From positions 186,001-250,000 of the forward strand of contig NZ_JACBAZ010000001.1 in assembly GCF_013391475.1 (NCBI RefSeq): a stretch of DNA of 64,000 bases, read 5' to 3'. The stretch comes from Oceaniferula marina. GTDB lineage: Bacteria; Verrucomicrobiota; Verrucomicrobiia; Verrucomicrobiales; Akkermansiaceae. Both the position numbers and the translations under genes were made by a program. How positions within the stretch are numbered: position 1 is the first letter of the stretch; every line of letters starts with the position of its first letter. Positions 52,015-61,580 of the stretch are shown in pieces. The notes under the pieces were generated by a model, which had not been told where the DNA came from, ran no database searches, and saw only the letters and a program-made list of their open reading frames with translations.

Positions 52015-53184
52015 TTACGAGAGTCGGTCACGATAGTCTTCGTAGGTGAATTGGCGGTCGATGATGACTTCGTCTGTTTGATGGTGATAGCGGCCAATAG
52101 CGGGGTGGTCGACGCCGTTGAAATGATTGGTTTTGACCATCGAGTAATGGGCCATATCGGTGAAGACGAGTCGATCACCTACTTTGAGATCTTCATCAAA
52201 CGACCAGTCACCGATGACGTCTCCTGCAAGGCATGTGGTGCCACCCAGGGTAATGGTATGTTTTTTTTCTCCAGGATCACTAGCTCCAAGGATTTCCGGA
52301 CGGTATGGCATTTCTAACACGTCTGGCATATGTGCCGCGGCGGAAGTGTCCAGAATGGCGATAGGGTGACCGTCTGAATTAAATCGATCAATGACACGGG
52401 TGATGAGAAATCCGGTATTGAGCGCCACCGCTTCTCCCGGTTCGAGGTAGACTTCGAGGTCGTAAGCGGCGCGGAGGTGCTGGATGAGTCTGACCAGTCG
52501 ATCCGTATCGTAGTCGGGACGAGTGATGTGGTGGCCTCCTCCGCAGTTCAGCCATTTCATCGTTTGAAGATAGGTGCCAAACTTGGCTTCGACGTGTTCG
52601 AGGGTGCGTTCGAGCGTATCGGAATTCTGCTCACACATGGTGTGGAAGTGGAGTCCGTCGATGCCTTCAAGGATGGATGCGTCGGCATTTGCCAAATCGG
52701 TAGCAGTGATACCAAAGCGTGACCCTTTACGGCAGGGGTTGTAGATGTCAGTTTCGACTTCTGAGTATTCTGGATTGATGCGGAGTCCGAAGGATGCGGT
52801 TGTCTCCGGTTGGTTGACGTGGTGTTGGAATCGTTGCCATTGGCTCAAACTGTTGAGGGTGATATGATGGCAGTGTTTCCGGAGAAAATCCATTTCAGGA
52901 TCACGGTAGGCAACACAGTAGGCGTGAACTTCACCCCCAAACTTCTCCATGCCGAGTCGTGCTTCACTGAGTGAACTGGCAGTGGTACCACAGAGGGTTT
53001 GAGATATCTGTGGGAAGGTGGACCACATCGCGAAGCCTTTGAGGGCAAGGATGATCTTCCCCCCGGATTCTTGTTGGACATGGTCCAGAATTTTGAGGTT
53101 TCGCGCCAGCAGGGATTCATCCATGAGGTAGCATGGGGTGGGAACCTCGTCTCGCTGGCTGATCTCTAGAATAGAATGTGACAT
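52015..53184 (-). CDS. nspC: Carboxynorspermidine/carboxyspermidine decarboxylase
   Basis: 389 residues. PLP-dependent alanine-racemase-fold decarboxylase of the NspC type: Lys49 in KIILALKGFAMW forms the Schiff base, GLRINPEYSEVETDIYNPC and GSRFGIT are the characteristic block, GLHFHTMCEQ and WLNCGGGHHITRPDYD bind PLP, and LEPGEAVALNTG follows. It decarboxylates carboxyspermidine (or carboxynorspermidine) to the polyamine, the last step of the alternative spermidine route. Located 39 bp after the dehydrogenase gene. Confidence 0.92.
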   Translation of the reverse strand: MSHSILEISQRDEVPTPCYLMDESLLARNLKILDHVQQESGGKIILALKGFAMWSTFPQISQTLCGTTASSLSEARLGMEKFGGEVHAYCVAYRDPEMDFLRKHCHHITLNSLSQWQRFQHHVNQPETTASFGLRINPEYSEVETDIYNPCRKGSRFGITATDLANADASILEGIDGLHFHTMCEQNSDTLERTLEHVEAKFGTYLQTMKWLNCGGGHHITRPDYDTDRLVRLIQHLRAAYDLEVYLEPGEAVALNTGFLITRVIDRFNSDGHPIAILDTSAAAHMPDVLEMPYRPEILGASDPGEKKHTITLGGTTCLAGDVIGDWSFDEDLKVGDRLVFTDMAHYSMVKTNHFNGVDHPAIGRYHHQTDEVIIDRQFTYEDYRDRLS

Positions 53185-53223
53185 CGCGCTGTTGTGTCAA
53201 AGAAGCTCTTGCCTGTCCTTAGC

Positions 53224-54441
53224 CTAGGGGTTGTGTTTTTGAAGCTGCTCTAAAAAGGGTGCGCCATCAACTACCTCCCAAGGAAGACCATATTGGTTCA
53301 GAGCCTCCATAAATGGATCGGGGTCGTTTTGCTCCATATTGTTTACGCCGGGCTTTTTCCAATGACCATCGAGAATCATTTTAGCCCCAATCATGGCAGG
53401 AACGCCCGTGGTGTAGGAAATCGCTTGGGACTGAGTTTCCGCATATGCTTCTTGGTGATCACATACGTTGTAGATGTACTTTTGCAGACGCTTACCATCT
53501 TTGACACCGTCAATCACACAACCGATGCATGTTTTCCCTTTGGTCAGTGGCCCGAGCGAGGCAGGGTCAGGAAGAACGGACTTGAGAAACTCAAGAGGGG
53601 CGATTTGTTGGCCTTGGAAATCGACCGGTTCAATCGACGTCATCCCCACGTTTTGCAATACGGTGAGGTGGTTGATGTAATTCTTGGAAAACGTCATCCA
53701 GAATCGGAGTCGGGTTACGCCGTTGAGGTTTTTGCAGAGTGACTCCATTTCCTCATGGTAGAGGAGGTAGATATCTTTGGTTCCAACCTCGGGGTGGGGG
53801 AAATCGAATGCTTGGTGGATCTCCAATGGTTCTGTTTCCTTCCATTCTCCTTCTTGCCAGTAGCGTCCTTTGGCTGTGATTTCGCGAATGTTAATTTCTG
53901 GATTGAAGTTCGTGGCAAATGGGAGTCCGTGATCCCCGGCGTTGGCATCGATGATATCGACGGTGTGGATTTCATCGAAGAAGTGTTTCTGGGCATACGC
54001 ACAGAAAACATTGGTGACTCCAGGGTCAAAGCCTGACCCAAGTAAGGCTGTTAGCCCGGCATCAACAAATCGGTGGTGATATGGCCATTGGTATTCGTAA
54101 GAAAAACGAGGGTCGTCCTTCGGCTCATAATTGGCAGTGTCGAGGTAGTCGACACCGGCTTCAAGACACGCTTCCATGAGTGTGAGGTCTTGATAGGGAA
54201 GGGCTACATTGATCAGGATGTCGGGTTTGATTTGGTTGAGGAGTGCTACGGTGGCCGCTACGTCATCGGCGTCGATGGCGACGGTGTCAATCGGGTAGTC
54301 AATCTCGGCTGCGATACAATCGCATTTAGATTTTGTGCGTGATGCGAGTGTGATTTTTCCAAAGGTTTCGGGGAGTTGTGCGCACTTATGGGTGACAACT
54401 CGACCTACGCCGCCGGCTCCGATAATGAGTGTGGATTTCAT
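53224..54441 (-). CDS. Carboxynorspermidine/carboxyspermidine dehydrogenase
   Basis: 405 residues, saccharopine-dehydrogenase family. N-terminal Rossmann start LIIGAGGVGRVVTHKCAQ and a DYLDTANYEPKDD block; GLTALLGSGFDPGVTNVFCAYAQKHFFDEIHTVDIIDANAGDHG is the signature of the carboxynorspermidine synthase branch. It reductively joins putrescine (or diaminopropane) with aspartate semialdehyde. Gene order speA, this gene, nspC, speB with 21-39 bp gaps makes one operon. Putrescine as substrate, hence carboxyspermidine, is inferred from speA and speB. Confidence 0.9.
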   Translation of the reverse strand: MKSTLIIGAGGVGRVVTHKCAQLPETFGKITLASRTKSKCDCIAAEIDYPIDTVAIDADDVAATVALLNQIKPDILINVALPYQDLTLMEACLEAGVDYLDTANYEPKDDPRFSYEYQWPYHHRFVDAGLTALLGSGFDPGVTNVFCAYAQKHFFDEIHTVDIIDANAGDHGLPFATNFNPEINIREITAKGRYWQEGEWKETEPLEIHQAFDFPHPEVGTKDIYLLYHEEMESLCKNLNGVTRLRFWMTFSKNYINHLTVLQNVGMTSIEPVDFQGQQIAPLEFLKSVLPDPASLGPLTKGKTCIGCVIDGVKDGKRLQKYIYNVCDHQEAYAETQSQAISYTTGVPAMIGAKMILDGHWKKPGVNNMEQNDPDPFMEALNQYGLPWEVVDGAPFLEQLQKHNP

Positions 54442-54462
54442 AATGGGTAGATGGGTAATGAG

Positions 54463-56385
54463 TTAAGTGTTGGGTGATTCGTAATAGGTATAGCCCGCAA
54501 TACTTTCTCGGTAAGAGTCCATGATTTGACGGCGCTGACTGGGGGTGATTTTCCCTTCTTCGACCGAGCGCTCCGCAAGGCTTCGGAAGCGTTCAACAAG
54601 GTTTTTTGTGTCGTATTCTACATAGGACAGAACATCGGCAATGGTGTCACCGGCAAGTTCGCGGCGGTATTGCACCTTGCCATTTTTAACCCCGACACTG
54701 ACAACGTTGGTGTCGCCGAGCAGGTTATGCAGGTCCCCCAGGGTTTCTTGATAAGCGCCAACAAGAAAGACGCCAAGAAAGTAATTTTCATGATCGTTGA
54801 GTGGGTGCAATGGAAGATGATCCTGATGCTCACCCTTGATAATGAATTGGTCGATCCGGCCATCGCAGTCGCAGGTGATATCCGCTAGAGTGGCCCTGGC
54901 GGTAGGTTCTTCGTTCAAGCGATGAATCGGCATCACCGGGAAAAGCTGGTTAATAGCCCACGAGTCAGGGAGCGATTGAAACAGGCTGAAATTGCCGTAG
55001 TAGACATCACGGAATGGATTGCCCTCTGCGAGGGCTTCAGGTGCTTGTTCCATGGTGTCTGCGATCTCGTGAATGCGAGTCATGATTCGCGTGAAGAGAG
55101 AGTTGCAATAAGCGCGTTCACGGAGAGAAACGTTTCCGTGCCTGAAGAGAGAAAGGATTTCCTCTCGGTAGTAGATAGCGTCATTATAACACTCCTGAAG
55201 ATTAGCTTCCTCTAGATAGCCTTCGACCTCGCTGAGCTTCATCGTATGGGGGTGCGGCTTTTCTGGTATTCTATTCGGGATCGAATCGGCAGATGGACTA
55301 TTGACATCCAGGATGTTAAAAATCAGGACCGAGTAGTAAGCGGCAACAGCCCGACCTGACTCACTGATGATTGTGGGGTGATTGAACTGGGCTTCGTCAC
55401 ACACGGTTTTAACCACCTCTACGATATCAGCGGCATACTCTTGAATCCCATAGTTTCGGCTACTGTGGCTATCACTCCGTGACCCGTCGTAATCGATCCC
55501 TAAACCACCGCCGATATCAAGCAAGCCCATGGTAGCCCCCTCATGAATGAGGTCGGTGTAGATGCGTGATGCTTCCGTGGCGGATTCGCGGATTGATTGA
55601 ATATCGGGAACTTGGGATCCCTGATGATAGTGGAGGAGGCGGAGTGTATTCAGCATGCCGTGATCCCGCAGTGTGTCCACCGTATTCAAAATCTGATTGG
55701 TGGTGAGTCCAAAAACGCTGTTCTCCCCACTGGAATGTGACCAATGACTATTGTTGCATGTCGAAAGTTTGGCTCGAACTCCCAACATGGGCCGAACTCC
55801 GAGTGCTACCGAGCGCTCTAGAATGAGGTTGAGCTCGCTGGGCATTTCAATCACCAAGATGATTTGTAGTCCCATCTTGGTACTTTGCAGGGCAAGGTCA
55901 ATAAACTCCTGATCTTTGTAGCCGTTGCAGATGATGTAGGCATCAGGATCATGCATATAAGCCAAAGCTGCAAGAAGTTCAGGCTTGCTGCCGGCTTCTA
56001 ACCCGTAGTGATACAGCTCGCCAAATTGGGTGATTTCTTCGATGACCTGCTGCTGTTGATTGACCTTGATCGGGTAAACACCCCGGTAACACCCTTGGTA
56101 GCCTGATTGAGTGATCGCCGAATTGAACGCTATGTTGAGGTTGCGAATCCGGTCGGCAAGTAGGTCGTGAAAACGGAGTAATAACGGGGTGTCAAGACCA
56201 CGTTCTCGGATACCATCGACAATATCAGGCAGACTGACAGCTGTCTTTTGATCTTCATCGTGAAGGTGGACATGCAAATGGCCATTTTCAGAGATACTAA
56301 AAAAATCATTGGCCCAGTTGTCGACCCCATACAGCTCGTTTGACTGCTGGGTATCCCATGAAACTTGGTTTGATGGCTTGTTCAT
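54463..56385 (-). CDS. speA: Biosynthetic arginine decarboxylase
   Basis: 640 residues, full length for SpeA. Lys107 in GVYPIKVNQQQQVIEEI binds PLP; MLGVRAKLSTCNNSHWSHSSG, VPDIQSIRESATE and LLDIGGGLGIDYDGSRSDS are family blocks, with VISESGRAVAAYYSVL near the middle. Converts arginine to agmatine in the cytoplasm. First gene of the polyamine operon; its 163-bp upstream region is shared with the divergent rimK-like gene. Confidence 0.93.
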   Translation of the reverse strand: MNKPSNQVSWDTQQSNELYGVDNWANDFFSISENGHLHVHLHDEDQKTAVSLPDIVDGIRERGLDTPLLLRFHDLLADRIRNLNIAFNSAITQSGYQGCYRGVYPIKVNQQQQVIEEITQFGELYHYGLEAGSKPELLAALAYMHDPDAYIICNGYKDQEFIDLALQSTKMGLQIILVIEMPSELNLILERSVALGVRPMLGVRAKLSTCNNSHWSHSSGENSVFGLTTNQILNTVDTLRDHGMLNTLRLLHYHQGSQVPDIQSIRESATEASRIYTDLIHEGATMGLLDIGGGLGIDYDGSRSDSHSSRNYGIQEYAADIVEVVKTVCDEAQFNHPTIISESGRAVAAYYSVLIFNILDVNSPSADSIPNRIPEKPHPHTMKLSEVEGYLEEANLQECYNDAIYYREEILSLFRHGNVSLRERAYCNSLFTRIMTRIHEIADTMEQAPEALAEGNPFRDVYYGNFSLFQSLPDSWAINQLFPVMPIHRLNEEPTARATLADITCDCDGRIDQFIIKGEHQDHLPLHPLNDHENYFLGVFLVGAYQETLGDLHNLLGDTNVVSVGVKNGKVQYRRELAGDTIADVLSYVEYDTKNLVERFRSLAERSVEEGKITPSQRRQIMDSYRESIAGYTYYESPNT

Positions 56386-56620
56386 GATGAAGTAGGGGTG
56401 TCTGGGCGACCTTGATTTTATGTGTGTTATATGGCGCGGAATATAAGTATGTGTTTTTATATTTGAACAGCATAATTGTCATGAAATTTAGCGGGCGGTA
56501 TTTCTCTGTAATTTAGCATGATCTTATTGGAATTTAATTGACTAATGAGTGTTTAAACTCGATTGCTATGCAATCAGTGTGTTCCGCACTTTTTCGTCAA
56601 CCATCAGCTCAACTATTCCC

Positions 56621-57838
56621 ATGCGATTAACGATACTTTCGAGAGCTCCCCAATGCTACTCCACTCGCCGGCTTGTCGAGGCGGCTAAGAACAAGGGGCA
56701 TAAAGTGCTCATTCAAGACCCTCTGCGTTTTGCGATGGATATGGAGGAAGGTGAGCCCGATCTCTATTATAGAGGAAAAGCGATTCGTGTCCCGGATGCC
56801 ATTTTGCCTCGGATTGGAGCGTCCATTACCCGTTATGGAACAACGGTGGTGCGCCAGTTCGAGCAAATGGATGTCTATACCCCCAATACCGCGAATGGCA
56901 TCGGCAACTCACGTGATAAATTAAGAAGTATGCAGATATTGTCGCGCCACGATATTGGTATACCGCGTACGGCTTACGTTAGCCATAAGAGCGACGTCGC
57001 GGGGGCGATCGAACGTGTGGGAGGCACCCCCGTGATCATTAAATTAATCGAGGGAACTCAAGGGGTGGGTGTCATTTTGGCGGATAAACCGGAAATTGCG
57101 AAAGCGATTATTGAAACACTCCATAGTGCCAATCAAAATGTGCTGATTCAGAAATTTGTCGCCGAAAGTAAGGGCAAAGATGTTCGGGCATTTGTGATTA
57201 ATGATCGTGTGGTCGGGGCTATTCGCCGGACAGCTCAGGGGCAGGAATTCCGCAGTAATGTCCATCGTGGAGGCATGGCTACAGCTATTGATCTTGATCC
57301 AGCCTATGCCAAGGCCGCGGTTCGAGCAGCCCAAATCATGGGTTTGAAGGTCTGTGGCGTTGATATGCTGGAAGGTGTCAACGGTCCGCAAATTATGGAG
57401 ATTAATTCATCACCAGGTCTGGAAGGGATTGAAGCCGCTACAGGCCTGGATATCGCAGGTGAAGTGATCGACTTTATTTGCGATCAGGCCAACATGCCGG
57501 AAATTGACTTAAGGCAACGGCTTACAGTGAGTCGAGGCTACGGGGTGACTGACATCATTATTCACGATGGCAGTATTTTTGTCGGGCAGACGATTAAGCA
57601 AACTGGTCTCAGAGATCAAGATGTTGTGGTATTAACTCTTAAACGTGGTGATTCTGTGATTTCCAATCCCAAATCATCACGAAAACTTGAAGCTGACGAT
57701 ACGCTGCTTTGCTATGGCAAAATTGAAATTATGAAATCCATGATTCCAAACAGGCCTAAGCGTCGCCGCAAACTCAAGCCTCTCCCTTCAACTCCTGTCA
57801 CCGAAGGGACTACACATGACGAACATTTAGACTCATGA
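56621..57838 (+). CDS. rimK: RimK-like ATP-grasp glutamate ligase with TrkA-C-like tail
   Basis: 405 residues from ATG 56621 (MRLTILSRAPQCYSTRRLVE), matching RimK starts; the upstream open frame from 56549 has no family match. Residues ~1-290: RimK ATP-grasp ligase (TPVIIKLIEGTQGVGVILAD, DVRAFVINDRVVGAIRR, GVDMLEGVNGPQIMEINSSPGLEG). Residues ~310-380 (DIIIHDGSIFVGQTIKQTGL, VVVLTLKRGDSVISNP, DTLLCYG) look like an RCK/TrkA C-terminal ligand-binding domain, an unusual addition to RimK. Known RimK adds glutamate to ribosomal protein S6. Overlaps the next gene by 4 bp. Confidence 0.86.
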   Translation: MRLTILSRAPQCYSTRRLVEAAKNKGHKVLIQDPLRFAMDMEEGEPDLYYRGKAIRVPDAILPRIGASITRYGTTVVRQFEQMDVYTPNTANGIGNSRDKLRSMQILSRHDIGIPRTAYVSHKSDVAGAIERVGGTPVIIKLIEGTQGVGVILADKPEIAKAIIETLHSANQNVLIQKFVAESKGKDVRAFVINDRVVGAIRRTAQGQEFRSNVHRGGMATAIDLDPAYAKAAVRAAQIMGLKVCGVDMLEGVNGPQIMEINSSPGLEGIEAATGLDIAGEVIDFICDQANMPEIDLRQRLTVSRGYGVTDIIIHDGSIFVGQTIKQTGLRDQDVVVLTLKRGDSVISNPKSSRKLEADDTLLCYGKIEIMKSMIPNRPKRRRKLKPLPSTPVTEGTTHDEHLDS

Positions 57839-58977
57839 GCGATACACCTCGTAAAAAGCGACCTATTGGGAGTTGGCTAAGAAAAAAAATCAAGCCTGGA
57901 GAAAAGAAGCGCCTCCTGCTCAAAGCGGGAGAAGGGTTTACTGGCGTGGGGGTTCACCTTCCTTTAATGGTTTGGCGTGGGCTCGAAGATGGCCCCGTCT
58001 TAGGAATCACGGCAGCCGTACATGGAGACGAAATTAACGGCACAGGCGCGATCAGAAAACTTATTCAAGAGCCTCCCTTTGAGTTGAAGCGGGGAGCATT
58101 GATTCTCGTGCCGGTGGTCAATATCACAGGTTTCGAGCGTCACAGCCGTTATACCCCAGATCGTCGTGATTTAAACCGGACTTTCCCTGGCAATGAAAAG
58201 GGTAGTTTGACCGCGCGACTGGCTCATTTGATTATGGAGGAAGTGGTTGGCCGGTGCGATTATATCATCGATTTACACACTGCTGCTGTCCGCAGAACAA
58301 ACTTCCCTAATGTCCGCGCAGATATGGATGATCCGGATTGTGCACGGCTGGCTGAGTCCTTTGGAGCTGAAGTTATTGTGAACAGCTCTGGACCTGCTGG
58401 GTCATTGCGCCGTGAAGCATGCAGGGCCAGATGTCCAACGATTATTCTTGAAGCAGGGGAGGCTTTAAAGGTTGAGCCATCTGTGCAGGACATGACTCAA
58501 CGAGGTCTTACACACATCATGGCTGAGCTAGATATGATTGATGTTGCAGATGACCTTCGGCCCGATACAGCTCCTCATCAGATGATCGTGCAAGGTTCAA
58601 GCTGGGTTAGGGCTGGAAGCGGTGGATTTTTAAAGTTTCACGTAGCTCCGGGAGATACGGTTCAAAAAGACCAACCGCTCGCAACCAGCACAGGTTTGCT
58701 TGGGAAGGAGCATGAGACCATTGTCTGCCCGCATCACGGTATCGTGCTTGGCATGACGACGATGCCAGCTGTCTCACCTGGTGATCCTATTCTTCACATT
58801 GCTTTGCCTGATACCCGGAAGCAGTTCCACTCACTCGAAAAAAGTGTTGATCGAATTGAAGAAGACACCCTCGAAAATCAAGTCAGGGATCATCTTGCCA
58901 CGAGCATTACGGTGGTTGAGCACACCTTGGTGGATGAAGATGATGAAGTGGAACTCAAAGAAAGCGACGAGATATGA
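57835..58977 (+). CDS. Succinylglutamate desuccinylase/aspartoacylase-family protein
   Basis: 380 residues. Zinc carboxypeptidase-like: ITAAVHGDEINGTGAIR (His and Glu ligands), SRYTPDRRDLNRTFPG, and YIIDLHTAAVRRTNFPNVRAD (third His). The C-terminal ~120 residues (SSWVRAGSGGFLKFHVAPGDTVQKDQPL) resemble a lipoyl/barrel-sandwich domain as in many AstE-like proteins of rimK clusters. Probably an amidohydrolase acting on an acylated or glutamylated substrate. ATGA overlaps with both neighbours indicate an operon with rimK and rimB. Confidence 0.85.
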   Translation: MSDTPRKKRPIGSWLRKKIKPGEKKRLLLKAGEGFTGVGVHLPLMVWRGLEDGPVLGITAAVHGDEINGTGAIRKLIQEPPFELKRGALILVPVVNITGFERHSRYTPDRRDLNRTFPGNEKGSLTARLAHLIMEEVVGRCDYIIDLHTAAVRRTNFPNVRADMDDPDCARLAESFGAEVIVNSSGPAGSLRREACRARCPTIILEAGEALKVEPSVQDMTQRGLTHIMAELDMIDVADDLRPDTAPHQMIVQGSSWVRAGSGGFLKFHVAPGDTVQKDQPLATSTGLLGKEHETIVCPHHGIVLGMTTMPAVSPGDPILHIALPDTRKQFHSLEKSVDRIEEDTLENQVRDHLATSITVVEHTLVDEDDEVELKESDEI

Positions 58978-59405
58978 AGCAGCTCACAACAATAGGCTGG
59001 AGAGAATGGGCGAGTCTGCCCGAATGGGGGGTAGAGGTGCGTGCTAAGGCCGATACTGGAGCGCGTAGTAGTGCGATCGACTGTTCCAAGATTGAGGAGC
59101 TTCCTGGCAATCGGGTTCGTTTCACAATAAGACTCTCACGCAAAACGAATCGAGATCTTACACTTGAAGCACCCATAGCAATGCGTAAGCACGTTCGTAG
59201 TAGTACAGGCCACGGTCATGACCGATTATTTGTAGAGACGATCCTAAGGATAGGAGGTAGAGAAAAAAGCATTCTAGTTAGTCTGACTTGTCGCCAGCGA
59301 ATGATTCACCGTATGCTACTCGGTCGTGAAGCCCTTTCAGGCGATTTTCTAGTCGATAGTGGTGTCGATCACTGGGCGACCCCTCGAAAGAAAAAGAGGC
59401 AATAG
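58974..59405 (+). CDS. rimB: RimB-type retropepsin-like protease (DUF785)
   Basis: 143 residues. IGWREWASLPEWGVEVRAKADTGARSSAID contains the D-T-G-A aspartic-protease-like motif of the RimB/ATP-dependent zinc protease family, and GREALSGDFLVD is the conserved late block. In Pseudomonas the rimABK products modify ribosomal protein S6; RimB is thought to trim or control the glutamate tail. Third gene of the overlapping set rimK - AstE-like - rimB, so a balance of glutamylation and deglutamylation is likely. Confidence 0.86.
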   Translation: MKQLTTIGWREWASLPEWGVEVRAKADTGARSSAIDCSKIEELPGNRVRFTIRLSRKTNRDLTLEAPIAMRKHVRSSTGHGHDRLFVETILRIGGREKSILVSLTCRQRMIHRMLLGREALSGDFLVDSGVDHWATPRKKKRQ

Positions 59406-59538
59406 TAGTTGCTAGGTCTTCAGCCACTCAAATGCATATTAAACGACGTGAAATCGATTCCCTTGAAATTCGGTCTTGGCCGGGAATGATGGTATGTTAA
59501 TCTCCGATTTCCTGGCTTCACCCATCTCTCTTTGTTCT

Positions 59539-60036
59539 ATGAAATACTGTTCTGTTTTTACGTTACTGTTGTTGGTTCTGATCTCCGCTTGTGCAACAGC
59601 TCCTCAATACGACGGCCCTGGAGCCTTTGACAAAACCGCTGATGCCAAAGCTCAGGTCTCCCGTTCTCTTTCCTCTGCTAAGAAAAGTGGCAAGCACGTT
59701 TTGCTCATCTATGGAGCCAATTGGTGTTCGGACAGCACGCGGACGGTGGCTCTGTTGCAGTCTGATCCAGAGATATCCCGTATCCTACGGGATTCGTATT
59801 TAGTGACTCGCATCGATGTCGGACCAAGTGATAGTGGCCGCAATGCCGATTTGGTAGCCAGATATCACGCGACTATCAACAAAGGCATTCCTGTTTTCGT
59901 AGTCCTCGATGGCTCCGGTCGCCTCCTGAATGATACACGTCAGACACGTCTCCGTGATTCAGATCACAAGCGCCCGGAGCGCATAGCCGACTTTCTAAAG
60001 CAGCATGCTCCTACCTTTGAAACTCTGTCTCCTTAA
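59539..60036 (+). CDS. Thioredoxin-like lipoprotein, second active-site Cys missing
   Basis: 165 residues from ATG 59539; signal peptide with lipobox LISAC (Cys18), hence a membrane-anchored lipoprotein. The rest is a thioredoxin fold: HVLLIYGANWCSDSTRTV corresponds to the WCxxC site but has Ser66 in place of the second Cys, and GIPVFVVLDGSGRLL includes the cis-proline. With a single cysteine it cannot be an ordinary dithiol reductase; it may act as a monothiol or isomerase-like protein. Upstream ATG at 59476 would hide the lipoprotein signal. Not obviously linked to the rim cluster. Confidence 0.75.
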   Translation: MKYCSVFTLLLLVLISACATAPQYDGPGAFDKTADAKAQVSRSLSSAKKSGKHVLLIYGANWCSDSTRTVALLQSDPEISRILRDSYLVTRIDVGPSDSGRNADLVARYHATINKGIPVFVVLDGSGRLLNDTRQTRLRDSDHKRPERIADFLKQHAPTFETLSP

Positions 60037-60437
60037 GTTAAAATAACTTTGGTGTAGCCTCTAAAATCAGGGCAAAAGGAACCCCACCGATCGGTGAAGA
60101 TACAATGGGTTATAAAGTATGCAGACTGGGGCTTGAACCCAGGTTTGACTTGATGTTGCTTGCTTATCATCAATGGGCTGTAGGATTTCTATCTGGGCAT
60201 GTGTTAACTTGGCAATACTTAGAGTCTACATTTTTTCTAACATTTGATCGCTTTTGTTGGCTCGAGAAGCTGATGGTTCTATTGATGACAGTATGGTTTG
60301 ATGGGGCGCATTCGAAGCGTATGAGGCTAAGAGGGCGAGCTATACTCCTTCACAGAAGCGGAGAGTGGTGCATATCCAGATATGAATGATAGAAAACGCA
60401 TTGCTCTTGCTGGTATGTTGTCGTTCACCAATGCTCA
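60037..60437. other. Intergenic region, 401 bp
   Basis: An open frame at 60105-60389 begins MGYKVCRLGLEPRF, a string that typically arises by translating a tRNA 3' region, and has no other coding signs. The only structure I see is the T-arm-like hairpin at 60126-60142. Otherwise nothing supportable. Confidence 0.5.
60126..60142 (-). other. tRNA T-arm-like remnant
   Basis: On the minus strand CTGGG-TTCAAGC-CCCAG forms a 5-bp stem and 7-base TTCAAGC loop exactly like a tRNA T arm. The bases further 5' do not form D or anticodon arms, so a full tRNA is absent. Possibly a tRNA 3' fragment left by integration. Confidence 0.45.
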
Positions 60438-61580
60438 ATGGCATTGATGATGAGTATGATGATGAACAGAACAGTGCTCCTGCTTGTGTGGCTCAGCCTT
60501 GCCCTCGCTGTGCATGGTGAGAATACGATCACGACGCCGCAGGAAATCGAAAACCCTGAGGTGTTTGAAATAAACAAACTGCCTCCAAGAGGAAATGCGT
60601 GGCCATGCCCCGATTTGGCATCAGCTCGACTATGGCGCGATGGTATAACGGATTCGCCGTGGATCCAAAGCTTGAACGGGGAGTGGAAGTTCCGCTGGCT
60701 GGCTCAACCCGTGGTAGAGTCATCTGCATGGACAAACTCCAATTTCGACGATTCAACATGGAGCCATATTCCGGTTCCGTCCACCTGGGAGAGTGAGGAC
60801 TATGGCAAGCCACTCTATTCAAATTACAGATACCCTTTTCGTGTCAACCCGCCACAGGTGATGGGTAAGCCGAAGCCCAAATTTACGTCATTTAAGCATC
60901 GGAATCCAGTGGGTTACTATCGTAAAACGTTCAGTGTGCCAGCCGAGTGGGACGGTCACAGAAAGGTACTTCATTTTGGAGGTGTTCGATCGGCAATGTT
61001 CGTGTGGTTGAACGGAAAAAAAATGGGTTTCTCACAGGGGTCACGTTTGCCCGCAGAGTTTGATATTACAGATGCTTTGCTTCCAGGTGATAATCAGTTG
61101 GCAGTGCAGGTGTTCAAATACTCAGATGGCTCGTATTTGGAAGATCAGGATTTTTGGCGCTTGAGTGGCATTTTCCGAGATGTGTTGATTACTGCCGTCC
61201 CTGCCGATGGACTATGGGATCTCTATGCGCAGTCGGATTATGACCCCAAGAGTGGCAGTGGTTCAGTGAAGCTCCACGCGACCAAGATGCCGAAAGCTTC
61301 GGAGGTGGAAACAAGGGTGACTTTGTATTCGCCCGATGGTGAGGTCGTTGGGCGAGGTATGAGAGAGATTCTTTTAAACAAGGTTCGCCCTTGGTCGCCT
61401 GAATCGCCGCAGCTTTATGTCGCCCTTGTTGAGGTGAAGCGTGAGCAGCGAGTGATCGAAGTCTTCCGTCTGCCAGTCGCGTTTCGCAAGTTGGAAATTC
61501 GCGATGACTTACTCGTGTTTAATGGTCAGCCATTCAAAATACGCGGGGTCAATCGTCACGAGTGCGACCCCGCTAACGCG
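60438..61580 (+). pseudogene. Truncated LacZ-type beta-galactosidase (GH2)
   Basis: Secreted GH2 enzyme with signal peptide (MMNRTVLLLVWLSLALAVHG). The N-terminal jelly roll (LNGEWKFRWL, WSHIPVPSTWESEDYGKPLYSN, NPVGYYRKTFSVP, LEDQDFWRLSGIFRDV) and the following Ig-like domain are intact up to FKIRGVNRHECDP, the start of the catalytic barrel. Here normal sequence ends and an IS256-type transposase remnant begins near 61580, so both catalytic glutamates are lost. The frame runs on to a stop at 61631. Family members have about 1000 residues; only the first ~380 remain. Confidence 0.85.

Noticed and set aside
60075-60200. A complete tRNA gene on the minus strand
   Set aside because: Only the T arm folds; no anticodon or D arm and no matching 5' acceptor strand (ATGCAGA expected) can be found.
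60105-60389. 94-residue open frame on the plus strand
   Set aside because: Begins with a GLEPR-type string produced by translating tRNA T-arm sequence; no ribosome-binding site or conserved motif.
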